The notes below the pieces were generated by a model. The model had not been told where the DNA came from. It did not search any database and was given only the letters and a program-made list of their open reading frames with translations. A stretch of DNA of 64,000 nucleotides from Streptomyces noursei (GTDB taxonomy: Bacteria; Actinomycetota; Actinomycetes; Streptomycetales; Streptomycetaceae). Position 1 is the first letter of the stretch, and every line of letters starts with the position of its first letter. Below are positions 14,613 to 23,868 of the stretch, piece after piece. A program made the position numbers and the translations under genes. The stretch is taken from contig NZ_CP070326.1 in assembly GCF_016917755.1 (NCBI RefSeq), positions 2,666,001 to 2,730,000 on the forward strand, read 5' to 3'.

Positions 14613-16037
14613 TCAGAGGGCGCGCAGGCGGACCCGGGCTGGGCCGGTGGCCTGGAGGGTGATGCCGGCGGCGACCGGCACGTCCTGGTCGATGGCCTCC
14701 AGCTCGTGGGAGCGCAGCAGCGTCGCCAGGGCCAGGACGGACTCCAGCATCGAGAAGTGCTGGCCGATGCAGGCGCGCGGGCCGCCGCCGAACGGGAACC
14801 AGGCGTAGCGGTGGCGCTCCGCCTCGCGTTCGGGGGCGAAGCGGTCCGGGTCGAACCGCTCGGGGTCCTCCCAGAGGTCCGGGTGGCGGTGGGTGACCCA
14901 GGGGGCGACGACGACGTCGGCGCCGGCCGGCAGCGTGAAGCCGGCGACCTCGGTGGCCTCGACGGCACGGCGGCTGACAACCGGTGCCGCCGGGTAGAGC
15001 CGCATGGACTCCTTGAAGGCCCGGGTGAGTCGCGGCAGGCGGTCCAGGTCGGCGGCGGTGGGGGTGCGGTCGCCGAGCACCCGGGCGAGTTCGGCGCGGA
15101 TCCGGGTCTGTTCGCCGGGGTGCCGGGCGAGCAGGTGGAGGGTGAAGGCCATGGAGGTGGCGGTGGTCTCGTGGCCGGCCAGCAGGAAGATCAGGACCTG
15201 TTCGCGGACCTCGGTGGCGTCGAGGGTGCCGTCCTCCTCGTTGCCGGCCGCGGCCAGCAGGGAGAGCAGGTCGTCGTGGTCCGAGACCGCACCGGTGGCG
15301 GCGGCCGCGCGGCGTTCGGCGATGATCCGGTCGCACAGCGCGTTGAGTTCGGCGGTGGCCCGGTGGTTGCCGAGGTTCCTGGGGGTGGGCCAGTCGCGGG
15401 GGACCTTCAGGGGGGCGTAGGCACGGCGTACGACGTAGTCGTTGATGACGGGGGCGGAGCGGTGGATGGCGGCCACCGCGGCCTCCACGTCCAGGCCGAA
15501 GAGGATCCGGGCGACGGTGCGCAGGGCGAGCCGGTTCATCTCGGGGACGAGGTCGACCACGCCCTCCTCGGCCGACCGCCAGCGGGCCGCGACCGCGTCG
15601 GCCTCGGTGGTGACGGCCGTGGCGTAGCCGTCGACCCGGCGCTTGGTGAACAGCGGCTGGACCAGCCGGCGCTGGCGGAGGTAGTCGTCGTCCTGGCTGG
15701 TGAGCAGGCCGTTGCCGAACGCCTGGCGGACCTCCTCGTAGAGCGGGTGGTCCTTGCGGAAGTTGGCGGCCTGGGTGCCGAGGATCTGCTGGACGCCTTC
15801 GGGCGCGAAGACGGCGTAGAAGACGCTGCGGAGTCCGGGCGGGCCGGCCTCCAGCCGGACCACGTCGCCGTGTTCGCGCTGGGCTCTTAAGAAGGCGCCG
15901 AGGGAGTCGCGGCGCAGGTCGAGCAGGGAGCCGATCACGGGGAGCCCGGCGGGTCCGGGGATGGCGGCCGGGGCGCCGCCGCCGGGCGTCTGCGCCGTGC
16001 CGGCGCCGGCGCCGGACGAGGAGTTGGTCAGGGACAT
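14613..16037 (-). CDS. Cytochrome P450 (contains a TTA codon)
   Basis: The 474-residue P450 has a Pro-rich leader (IPGPAGLPVIGSLLD), the I-helix oxygen-activation motif AGHETTA (about 271), the K-helix ESMR (about 328) and the haem loop FGGGPRACIG with the proximal cysteine (about 417). The overall pattern is closer to CYP102/CYP4-type P450s than to typical Streptomyces class I enzymes. The start is the ATG at 16037. Leu50 is encoded by TTA followed directly by the rare AGA, so translation should depend on the bldA tRNA. A thioredoxin-like [2Fe-2S] protein gene is divergent, 147 bp away, and could be linked functionally. The substrate is unknown. Confidence 0.93.
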   Translation of the reverse strand: MSLTNSSSGAGAGTAQTPGGGAPAAIPGPAGLPVIGSLLDLRRDSLGAFLRAQREHGDVVRLEAGPPGLRSVFYAVFAPEGVQQILGTQAANFRKDHPLYEEVRQAFGNGLLTSQDDDYLRQRRLVQPLFTKRRVDGYATAVTTEADAVAARWRSAEEGVVDLVPEMNRLALRTVARILFGLDVEAAVAAIHRSAPVINDYVVRRAYAPLKVPRDWPTPRNLGNHRATAELNALCDRIIAERRAAAATGAVSDHDDLLSLLAAAGNEEDGTLDATEVREQVLIFLLAGHETTATSMAFTLHLLARHPGEQTRIRAELARVLGDRTPTAADLDRLPRLTRAFKESMRLYPAAPVVSRRAVEATEVAGFTLPAGADVVVAPWVTHRHPDLWEDPERFDPDRFAPEREAERHRYAWFPFGGGPRACIGQHFSMLESVLALATLLRSHELEAIDQDVPVAAGITLQATGPARVRLRAL

Positions 16038-16184
16038 GCCCCGATTCCTATCCAGGAACGGGCCCGGGAATGTCGTACCCCGGCGTCGAGTGGGTAACGG
16101 GCGGCCGGGAGGGACGACCGGGGGCGGTGGGGCGGGTGGCCGGGAGCCGGCGGGCGGCGCGGCGGCGGCACGTAGCATGGCCCG

Positions 16185-16592
16185 ATGATCGAAAAGCGTG
16201 CCGGGCGGGCGGAGCGGGCCACCGCGCAACAGTGCCGGGTGACCGTCTGCCGCGGCTGCTGCTGCGGTGACGCGGCGAAGATCCCGGGGGTCGACCACAC
16301 CGGGCAGATACCGCGGCTGCGGGCCGCGCTGGACGGGGCGGCGCCGGTCCGCGCCTCGGAGTGCCTGGACGTCTGCGACCAGGCGAACGTGGTCGTGGTG
16401 CAGCCCTCGGCGGCCGGGCGGGCCGCGGGCGGGCGGCCGGTGTGGCTGGGGCTGGTCAACGACGACGACGCGCTGGCGGACATCGCCGCCTGGGTGCGGG
16501 CCGGCGGGCCGGGCCTGGCGGAGCCGCCCGGCGTGCTGGACCTGTACGCGCTGACGGTGTCCCGGCGGGTGCGGGAGCAGCTGGAGAAGTAA
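16185..16592 (+). CDS. Thioredoxin-like [2Fe-2S] ferredoxin domain protein
   Basis: The 135-residue protein has a cluster-binding pattern CRGCCCG at about 20-26 and CLDVCDQANVVVV at about 60-72. Cysteines are spaced as in thioredoxin-fold [2Fe-2S] ferredoxins, the NuoE-like domain found alone in actinobacteria. The C-terminal half adds WLGLVNDDDALADIAAWV and a helix. The start is the ATG at 16185; no strong ribosome-binding site is visible. It is divergent from the P450, so it might be co-regulated, but thioredoxin-like ferredoxins are not established electron donors for P450s. The electron-transfer role is inferred from the cysteines. Confidence 0.8.
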   Translation: MIEKRAGRAERATAQQCRVTVCRGCCCGDAAKIPGVDHTGQIPRLRAALDGAAPVRASECLDVCDQANVVVVQPSAAGRAAGGRPVWLGLVNDDDALADIAAWVRAGGPGLAEPPGVLDLYALTVSRRVREQLEK

Positions 16593-16722
16593 CGGGGCGC
16601 ACCGGCCGGGCGGGACCCGGCCTCGGCGCGCGGCGGCGGGCCGACGGGTGTTGGCTGGAGGTATGCAGTCCTTCCTGACGGCGCGCCGCCGGACGCGCCT
16701 TCCGGGAACGGCGGGCTGAACG

Positions 16723-17541
16723 GTGCGCCGGGCAGTGCCGCCCGCTCCCCCGGATCCGGCACCGGGACCGCCGCACCGTGTCCTGGTGGTCGCGGACGAC
16801 CCGGCCGTCGCCACGGCCGCCACCGCGGCTCTGGCCCGCGCCGGCCACACCACCGCGTACGCCACCGACGGCTTCACCGCCCTCGAACTGGCCGCGGACT
16901 TCCATCCGCACGTCGTCGTGCTCGATCCGGCGCTGCCGGGGATCCACGGTCTGGGGCTGCGCCGCCGGCTGCGCAGCGGCGCTCGGGCGCCGGTCCCCGT
17001 GGTGTCGTTGCCCGCGGGCGGCGGGGCGGCAGGAGCGGCGGCGGGCCGCGCGGGGGCGCCGCAGCTGGTCGCGCGGGTGGCCGAGGCGCTGCGCCGGGCC
17101 GGGCGTGCGGCGACGGGCCCCGAGGCCGCGCCCGTCCTGCGGGCCGGGGACCTGACCGCCGATCCCGGGACCGGGCGGGCGGTGCGGGCCGGCCGGGAAC
17201 TCTCCCTGACGGCGGACGAGTTCGCGCTGCTGGTGTTCCTGATGCGGCACCCGGGGCGGGTCTTCTCCCGGGAGCAGTTGCTCCGGCGGGTCTGGGGGCG
17301 GGACTTCGGCGACCTGTCGGCGGTGGCGGCGCTGCTGGCGCGGCTGCGGACGGAACTGGCGGCGGGTCCGGGCGCGCCGGGTCCGCTGACCGAGGTGTGG
17401 GGGTCCGGCTACCGCTTCGGCGCCGGGGGCGGCGAGGCGGTCCCGGCGGGCGCGGGCGCACCCGCCGGGGAGACCGTACCGGTGGGCGGGGCGGCCGATG
17501 CCACGCCGGGCGGCCTCCGGGGCCGGCCGTGGACCGGGTGA
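16723..17541 (+). CDS. Orphan OmpR/PhoB-type response regulator with degenerate receiver
   Basis: The 272-residue protein has an N-terminal receiver (about 18-100) and a winged-helix domain of the OmpR type (about 140-230), with LTADEFALLVFLMRHPGRV and the recognition-helix region REQLLRRVWG. A low-complexity Gly/Ala tail ends it. The receiver retains the acidic pair (VADDP) and the phospho-acceptor Asp in VVVLDPALPG. The conserved switch Thr and Lys positions fall in an Ala/Gly-rich stretch (PAGGGAAGAAAGRAG) and are missing. No histidine kinase is adjacent. Phosphorylation-independent control is therefore likely. The start is the GTG at 16723; the ribosome-binding site is weak, and a later start cannot be excluded. 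Confidence 0.78.
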   Translation: MRRAVPPAPPDPAPGPPHRVLVVADDPAVATAATAALARAGHTTAYATDGFTALELAADFHPHVVVLDPALPGIHGLGLRRRLRSGARAPVPVVSLPAGGGAAGAAAGRAGAPQLVARVAEALRRAGRAATGPEAAPVLRAGDLTADPGTGRAVRAGRELSLTADEFALLVFLMRHPGRVFSREQLLRRVWGRDFGDLSAVAALLARLRTELAAGPGAPGPLTEVWGSGYRFGAGGGEAVPAGAGAPAGETVPVGGAADATPGGLRGRPWTG

Positions 17542-17668
17542 CGGGGGCGGATGACCAGGCCGTCGGACGACCGGGCTGGATGACGGGGTCGGCCGGCCCG
17601 ACCGGCCGCGGAATCCCGGCTGTTGTGCAGCCCGTACAGCCGGCGAGCCCGGCGGGCGGTGCGGCGGC

Positions 17669-18955
17669 TCAGGGCCGCGCGAGGCGGTCGCCGTCGGGCG
17701 CGTCGATGCCCTCGGCCGCACGCCGGGAGGGCAGGTCGCGGGCCGTACGGATCGGCGAGGCCAGCAGGATCAGGGCGGCGAGCGGGACGCCTGCGGTGGT
17801 GATCCACAGGGCCGTGCGGACGCCGAGCGCCGCGCCGAGCGCACCGCCGAGCAGGGCGCCCAGCGGCAGCGTGCCGTAGTTGAGGAAGGCGGCGCTGGCG
17901 GTCACCCGGCCGAGCAGCGCCGGCGGGCAGTACGCCTGCTGGAAGCTCACCTTGAGGATGTTGCCGCCGACCACTCCCGCGCAGACCCCGAAGCCGCCGA
18001 CGGCGTACAGGACGACGCCGGGCCCGGAGGTGGTGAGCGGGATGAGCAACGCCGCGGCGGGCAGGCCGAGTTCGAAGAGCAGGGTGGCGCGGGCGGTGCC
18101 GATCCGGGCGGCGGCCCGACGGACCGCGAGGGCGCCCGCGATCCCGCCGGTGCCGGCCACCGCCAGCAGGGTGCCGACGGTGCCCGGCGACAGCCCGACC
18201 GCGCGGACCAGGAAGACCGGCAGGATCGACTGGTACCCCATCAGGGCGAGGTTGGAGGCGGCGCCGAAGAGCGTCAGGGTGCGGAGCCAGACGTCGCCGG
18301 AGACCAGCCGCAGCCCCTCGGCGACCTCGGCGCGCAGGGACCGCCGGGCGCGCTCCCCCGTGCGGTCCGGGCGCGGTTCGCGGTGCCGGATGCCGAGCAG
18401 GCAGAGCAGCGAGACCAGGAAGGTGGCCGCGGTGGCGAGCAATCCGTTGGCGGCGCCGACGAGTTGGACCAGGAAGCCGCCCGCGCCCTGCCCGACGAGC
18501 TGCGCCGCGGAGGCGCTGCCGTGCAGTTTGGCGTTGCCCTCGCTCTGGTCGGCGGGGGCGAGCAGGCCGGGGAGGTAGGCGCTGTAGGCGGTCTGGAAGA
18601 CCACCGCGGCGGCGCCGCTCAGCAGGGCCGCGCCGCCCAGCAGGCCGAGGCCGAGCCCGCCGCACCAGGCGATGACCGGGACGGCGGCGAAGACCGCCAG
18701 GCAGAGCCCGGCGGCGCCCAGCATCAGCGGCCGGCGGCGGGTGCGGTCCACCCAGACCCCGACCGGCAGCCCGATCAGCAGCCAGGGCAGCCAGCCGCAG
18801 GCGCTCAGCAGGCCGACCGCGAAGGTGTCGGCGCGCAGTGCGGCGACCGCGGTCAGCGGCATCGCCACCCCGGTGACCGCGGTACCGAACTTGCCCGCGG
18901 TCTCGCCGCACCACAGCAGCCGGAAGTCGCGGTGGCGACGGAGCAGGCCGCTCAC
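17669..18955 (-). CDS. MFS transporter (drug efflux type)
   Basis: The 428-residue integral membrane protein is of the MFS_3/enterobactin-exporter type, starting MSGLLRRHRDFRLLWCGE. About 12 hydrophobic helices are visible, with the loop 2-3 motif GVWVDRTRRRPLM. The GTG start at 18955 overlaps the stop codon of the ArsR gene (GTGA), so translation is coupled to the regulator. The pairing predicts an efflux pump controlled by the ArsR-like repressor. The substrate is unknown, probably a small toxic organic compound. The C-terminal tail is hydrophilic and short. Confidence 0.88.
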   Translation of the reverse strand: MSGLLRRHRDFRLLWCGETAGKFGTAVTGVAMPLTAVAALRADTFAVGLLSACGWLPWLLIGLPVGVWVDRTRRRPLMLGAAGLCLAVFAAVPVIAWCGGLGLGLLGGAALLSGAAAVVFQTAYSAYLPGLLAPADQSEGNAKLHGSASAAQLVGQGAGGFLVQLVGAANGLLATAATFLVSLLCLLGIRHREPRPDRTGERARRSLRAEVAEGLRLVSGDVWLRTLTLFGAASNLALMGYQSILPVFLVRAVGLSPGTVGTLLAVAGTGGIAGALAVRRAAARIGTARATLLFELGLPAAALLIPLTTSGPGVVLYAVGGFGVCAGVVGGNILKVSFQQAYCPPALLGRVTASAAFLNYGTLPLGALLGGALGAALGVRTALWITTAGVPLAALILLASPIRTARDLPSRRAAEGIDAPDGDRLARP

Positions 18956-19656
18956 CGCCCGGTCCGCCCGGCGTCGTCCGTGCGGTCGGCGCGGTCCGGG
19001 TGCGCGGCGGCGTCCGACCGCGCCGAGCGGTCCGCCCGCGGCGTCCGGGGGAAGGACTGGAGCTGGACGATGACGGGCTGCGCGGCACTCGCGCCGGGGG
19101 CCGCGGACGTCTGCTCCGCCGCCGCGTCCCGCGCGGCGGCCCGGTGCCGGTCGACGACGTCCTCCACCTCCTTGTTCAGCGCCGCCAACTGATCGGGCGT
19201 CAGCCTGAGGTCGTGCCACTGCGCGATGGCGCCGGCGTCGCGCCACTCCGGGCCCCAGTCCTCGGCGAGGTAGCCGACGACCTGGTGGAAGTGCTGCTGG
19301 ACGAGTTCGTGGACGTAGACCGAGAGCGGGCCGCGGGCGTCCGGATCGTCGCGGAAGTCCGTGGTGTTGAGCTGGCGGGAGACCGCGACCGCCCGCCACC
19401 AGCGCTCGCGCCTGGTGCCGCGGCCGGCCTCCTCCTCGATGAAGTCGTGTGCGGCGAGCTGGCGCAGGTGCCAGCTGACCGTGCCGGTGTTCTCGCCGAG
19501 CCGCCGGGAGAGCCCGGTGGCGGTGTCCGGGCCGTCGAGGGTCAGCAGCTCCAGGATGCGCATCCGCAGCGGGTGGGCGAGGCCGCGCAGGCTGCGGGCG
19601 TCCATCCGGCGGGTGGGGCGCGGCGCGGCGCGCGGCCCCTCGTCGCGGGTCGTCAT
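18952..19656 (-). CDS. ArsR/HTH_20 family transcriptional regulator
   Basis: The 234-residue regulator has a winged-helix domain at about 15-90. MRILELLTLDGPDTATGLSR and NTGTVSWHLRQLAAHDFIEE are the typical ArsR recognition region of the HTH_20 kind. The C-terminal part is helical and ends in an Arg/Asp-rich tail. There are no metal-binding cysteine pairs, so an organic ligand is more likely than a metal. It is cotranscribed with the MFS exporter through a GTGA overlap. The ATG at 19656 sits exactly 7 bases after a TACGCT -10 box, suggesting a leaderless mRNA. A palindrome fills the promoter spacer and is a probable autoregulatory operator. Confidence 0.85.
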   Translation of the reverse strand: MTTRDEGPRAAPRPTRRMDARSLRGLAHPLRMRILELLTLDGPDTATGLSRRLGENTGTVSWHLRQLAAHDFIEEEAGRGTRRERWWRAVAVSRQLNTTDFRDDPDARGPLSVYVHELVQQHFHQVVGYLAEDWGPEWRDAGAIAQWHDLRLTPDQLAALNKEVEDVVDRHRAAARDAAAEQTSAAPGASAAQPVIVQLQSFPRTPRADRSARSDAAAHPDRADRTDDAGRTGR

Positions 19657-19662
19657 GACCTC

Positions 19663-19704
19663 AGCGTAGGGATGCAGAGACTTCTCTGCACAGGTTTCTC
19701 TGCA
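19663..19704 (-). promoter_or_regulatory. Promoter and operator of the ArsR-MFS operon
   Basis: The -10 candidate TACGCT is at 19668-19663. Directly upstream, TGCAGAGA-CT-TCTCTGCA (19673-19690) is a perfect palindrome, and the half-site TTCTCTGCA repeats at 19696-19704. The repeated half-sites suggest autorepression with two bound dimers or one and a half sites. Confidence 0.65.
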
Positions 19705-19873
19705 AAGAGTTCCCCGCAAACGGTGGTGGACGGGGGCGTTGCCCGCAACGGCCGGTGGTCGGTGGTACAGACGGGTGCGCGCGAGAATGGCGGGGTCGAG
19801 GGCCGCGTTTCGGCCACCGTGGCTGACTATCCTCGGGCGCATCCCCCGCCCCGCGCGATACGAGGTGTGCGAC

Positions 19874-20770
19874 GTGACGGTGATCCTGCTCGCCCTTGCC
19901 GCGGCTTGCTGTCTGGGCACCGGCTTCGTCCTCCAGCAGATCGCGGCGCAGCACGCCCCGCCGCAGGACTACCTCTCCTTCCGGCTGCTGCTGGACCTGG
20001 TGCGGATGCCGCGCTGGGTGGCCGGAATCGTGCTGATGGTGACGGGGATGGCGCTGGGCGCGGTGGCGCTGGGGATGGGCGACATCACCCTGGTCGAACC
20101 GCTGATGGCGACCAACCTGCTGTTCGCGATGGCGCTGGCGCGCTGGATCTCCCGGCAGCGACTGGGCCGCAGCGGCTGGGCTGGCCTGTGGCTGCTGGCG
20201 GGCGGGGTGACCGCGTTCATCGTGGCCGGGCAGCCGCACGGCGGGCGCAACAGCGAGGTGGGACAGCTGGCCCAGTGGTTGATCATGGGCGGGGTGCTGT
20301 CCGCCGCCCTGCTGCTGGCGGCGGTCGCCAAGCGGGAGCGGGTGCATGTGAGCCTGGAGGCCGCACTGCTGGGGGTGGCGGCCGGACTGCTGTACGGGCT
20401 GCAGGACGCGCTGACCCGGATCAGCGGCCTGCGGTTCGGCGCGGGCGGCTGGCGCGCGCTGCTGACGAGCTGGCACCCGTACGCGATCGTGGTGCTCGGG
20501 GTGCTGGCGCTGGTGATGGTGCAGAGCGCCTTCGAGTCGGCGCCGCTGCGGATGTCGCTGCCCGCGCTGACCGCCGCCCAGCCACTGGCGGGCATCGCCT
20601 GCGGGGTGGGCTTCCTCGGCGACCAGCTGCGGGTGACGCCCGGGGCGCTGGCCTTCCAGGCGGCCGGGATCGCCGCAGTGGTGGCGGGGATCGTACTGAT
20701 CGGCAGCCATCCGGCGATGCCGCCGGGGGCCGGGGCGACCGACTCCTCGCGGGAGCTGCAGCCCCGCTAG
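19874..20770 (+). CDS. DMT/EamA-like membrane protein
   Basis: The 298-residue integral membrane protein has about 9-10 hydrophobic helices. It begins MTVILLALAAACCLGTGFV with the internal segment ITLVEPLMATNLLFAMALA. This is the pattern of DMT-superfamily proteins (EamA or the related magnesium-transporter NIPA-like group) common in Streptomyces. The GTG at 19874 has GAGG eight bases upstream; GTG 19865 is an alternative. It is divergent from the ArsR gene and not obviously cotranscribed with anything. The stop codon TAG lies within a dispersed 25-bp repeat. The substrate is unknown. Confidence 0.8.
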   Translation: MTVILLALAAACCLGTGFVLQQIAAQHAPPQDYLSFRLLLDLVRMPRWVAGIVLMVTGMALGAVALGMGDITLVEPLMATNLLFAMALARWISRQRLGRSGWAGLWLLAGGVTAFIVAGQPHGGRNSEVGQLAQWLIMGGVLSAALLLAAVAKRERVHVSLEAALLGVAAGLLYGLQDALTRISGLRFGAGGWRALLTSWHPYAIVVLGVLALVMVQSAFESAPLRMSLPALTAAQPLAGIACGVGFLGDQLRVTPGALAFQAAGIAAVVAGIVLIGSHPAMPPGAGATDSSRELQPR

Positions 20771-20791
20771 GGCCTGTCGCCGAACTCCCGC
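20767..20791 (+). repeat. 25-bp CTAGGGCCTGTC repeat, copy overlapping a stop codon
   Basis: It matches 23 of 25 bases of the inverted copy at 44354-44378. Bases 2-4 are the TAG stop codon of the DMT-like gene. Confidence 0.7.
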
Positions 20792-20820
20792 CTGCCGCGC
20801 CCCCGTCCTGCGCGCGCAGT

Positions 20821-20857
20821 CGCGCCACGCCGTCCGCGCCACGCCGTCCGCGCCACG
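20821..20857 (+). repeat. 14-bp tandem repeat, 2.6 copies
   Basis: CGCGCCACGCCGTC occurs twice exactly and a third time for 9 bases, in the intergenic region before the TetR gene. Confidence 0.8.
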
Positions 20858-20908
20858 CGAGCAGCACCGCGCGCCGACCGACGCGCCACCACCCCCTTCC
20901 CCGTTTAT

Positions 20909-22369
<1,461 letters not shown>

Positions 22370-22433
22370 GCCGAAGACCGGTGGCGGTGTCCCCGGCACG
22401 TCCGCGCGCCGCCGCGGGTGGTTCGATGGCTCC

Positions 22434-22985
22434 ATGACCGATCAGCGACCGCGCACCGCGCAGGAGCCGCTCAACGCGGACGAAGTCCTCGATGTCGTCG
22501 ACGAGCAGGACCGGGTCGTGGGGCAGGCCCCGCGGGCGGTGGCGTACGCCCGCCGGCTGCGCACCCGGTGCACGTTCATCCTGGTCCGTGACGCCGAGGA
22601 CCGGATCTTCGTGCACCGGCGGACGCCCCGGAAGCTGGTGTTCCCCTCGCACTACGACATGTTCGTGGGCGGTGTGGTGGGCACCGGCGAGAGCTATGAC
22701 CAGGCGGCGTTGCGGGAGGCCGAGGAGGAGCTCGGGGTGTCCGGGCTGCCGCGTCCGGAGCCGCTGTTCCGCTTCCTGTACGAGACGCCCGAACACACCT
22801 GGTGGTCGGCGGTCTACCAGGTGCGCTGCACGCTTCCGGTGGCGCCCCAGGAGGCGGAGATCGACTGGCACGCCTTCCTGCCCGAGGAGGAGCTGGCCCG
22901 GCAGCTGGACGTGTGGCGGTGGACCCCGGACGGGCTGGCCGCGTACCGGGAGCTGACGGCCCGGCGGGCGGCCGGGGAGGGCTGA
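22434..22985 (+). CDS. NUDIX hydrolase
   Basis: The 183-residue protein has a complete Nudix box: GGVVGTGESYDQAALREAEE (about 79-98) followed by ELGV. That supplies the Glu ligands for Mg2+. The N-terminus DEVLDVVDEQDRVVGQAPR is typical of isopentenyl-diphosphate-isomerase-like or MutT-like Nudix proteins (YfcD type). It may hydrolyse a nucleoside diphosphate derivative. The ATG at 22434 was chosen. It is followed after 4 bp by the first DUF202 gene in the same direction, so the three genes to 23754 may be one operon. The substrate is unknown. Confidence 0.9.
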   Translation: MTDQRPRTAQEPLNADEVLDVVDEQDRVVGQAPRAVAYARRLRTRCTFILVRDAEDRIFVHRRTPRKLVFPSHYDMFVGGVVGTGESYDQAALREAEEELGVSGLPRPEPLFRFLYETPEHTWWSAVYQVRCTLPVAPQEAEIDWHAFLPEEELARQLDVWRWTPDGLAAYRELTARRAAGEG

Positions 22986-22989
22986 GCCG

Positions 22990-23373
22990 ATGGGTCAGGG
23001 CATACGCCTGTGGTTCTCCCCGGGGCGGGTGCGCGAGGAGGGCACCACCCCCGACTACCGGTTCTCGCTCGCCAACGAGCGGACCTTCCTCGCCTGGCTG
23101 CGCACCGGGCTGGCGCTGGTCGGCGGGGGCTTCGCGGTGGACCAGTTCCTGCCGCGGCTGCACGGCAGCCTGCGGCTCGCCTTCACCGTCGTCCTGCTGG
23201 TGGGCGGGGCGCTGTGCGCGCTGCGCGCGGTCAACCACTGGGTGCGCTGCGAGCGGGCGATGCGGCGCGGCGAGGACCTGCCGCTCTCCCGCTTCCCGGC
23301 CGTGCTGGCGCTGTGCGTCGGGCTGCTGGCGGTGGCGGTGGTCGTGCTGACGCTGATCGGCTGGACGAACTAG
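22990..23373 (+). CDS. DUF202 (YidH) family membrane protein
   Basis: The 127-residue protein has a short hydrophilic N-terminus with the DUF202 signature RFSLANERTFLAWLRTGLAL (about 23-42) and three hydrophobic segments. This is the YidH subfamily of small inner-membrane proteins. The start is the ATG at 22990, four bases after the Nudix stop. A second, diverged DUF202 gene follows 15 bp later, an arrangement also seen in other bacteria as YidH/YidG pairs. No biochemical function has been established for the family. Confidence 0.9.
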   Translation: MGQGIRLWFSPGRVREEGTTPDYRFSLANERTFLAWLRTGLALVGGGFAVDQFLPRLHGSLRLAFTVVLLVGGALCALRAVNHWVRCERAMRRGEDLPLSRFPAVLALCVGLLAVAVVVLTLIGWTN

Positions 23374-23388
23374 CGGGTGGGGGAAGCG

Positions 23389-23754
23389 ATGGGCGCGTCC
23401 CAGGGGGCCGGGCGGGGCGGCCGGGCGCCGCGGCCGACGGCCGACCGGGACCCGGGGCTCCAGCCGGAGCGGACCCGGCTGGCCTGGCGGCGGACGGTGC
23501 TGTCGGCCGCGGTGGTGGCGGTGCTGGCCGGCCGGCAGGTGCTGCGCAGCGGGGCCCCGGGCCCGGTCGAGGTGACCTTGGCGGCGCTGGTGTCGCTGGT
23601 GTGGGTGGCGTTCGCGGTCGCCGCGGACCTGCGGATGCGGACGATGGCGGCCGGGCGACCGGCGGCCCTGCCGGCGCGGCTGGCCCTGCTGGTGGCCGGT
23701 TGCACGGTCGGGCTGGCGGCGGGCGGCGCGACGCTGCTGCTACCGGGGCGGTGA
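23389..23754 (+). CDS. DUF202 (YidG-like) family membrane protein
   Basis: The 121-residue protein has a 30-residue polar N-terminus, the DUF202 core LQPERTRLAWRRTVLS (about 26-41) and three hydrophobic segments. It is the partner of the preceding YidH-type gene and most likely lies in the same operon as it and the Nudix gene. The ATG at 23389 was chosen over a GTG four codons earlier. The pair could form a hetero-oligomer in the membrane; that is inference from pairing alone. Confidence 0.88.
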   Translation: MGASQGAGRGGRAPRPTADRDPGLQPERTRLAWRRTVLSAAVVAVLAGRQVLRSGAPGPVEVTLAALVSLVWVAFAVAADLRMRTMAAGRPAALPARLALLVAGCTVGLAAGGATLLLPGR

Positions 23755-23868
23755 GATCGCGGACGGCGGTACGGTGAGCGGGCCCGCGCGGCACCGGCCC
23801 GGCTCCGGGATCCGGCGGCCGGCCGCGGTATCCGCACGGACCGACCGACCCATCCCCGGGAGCGGAAC

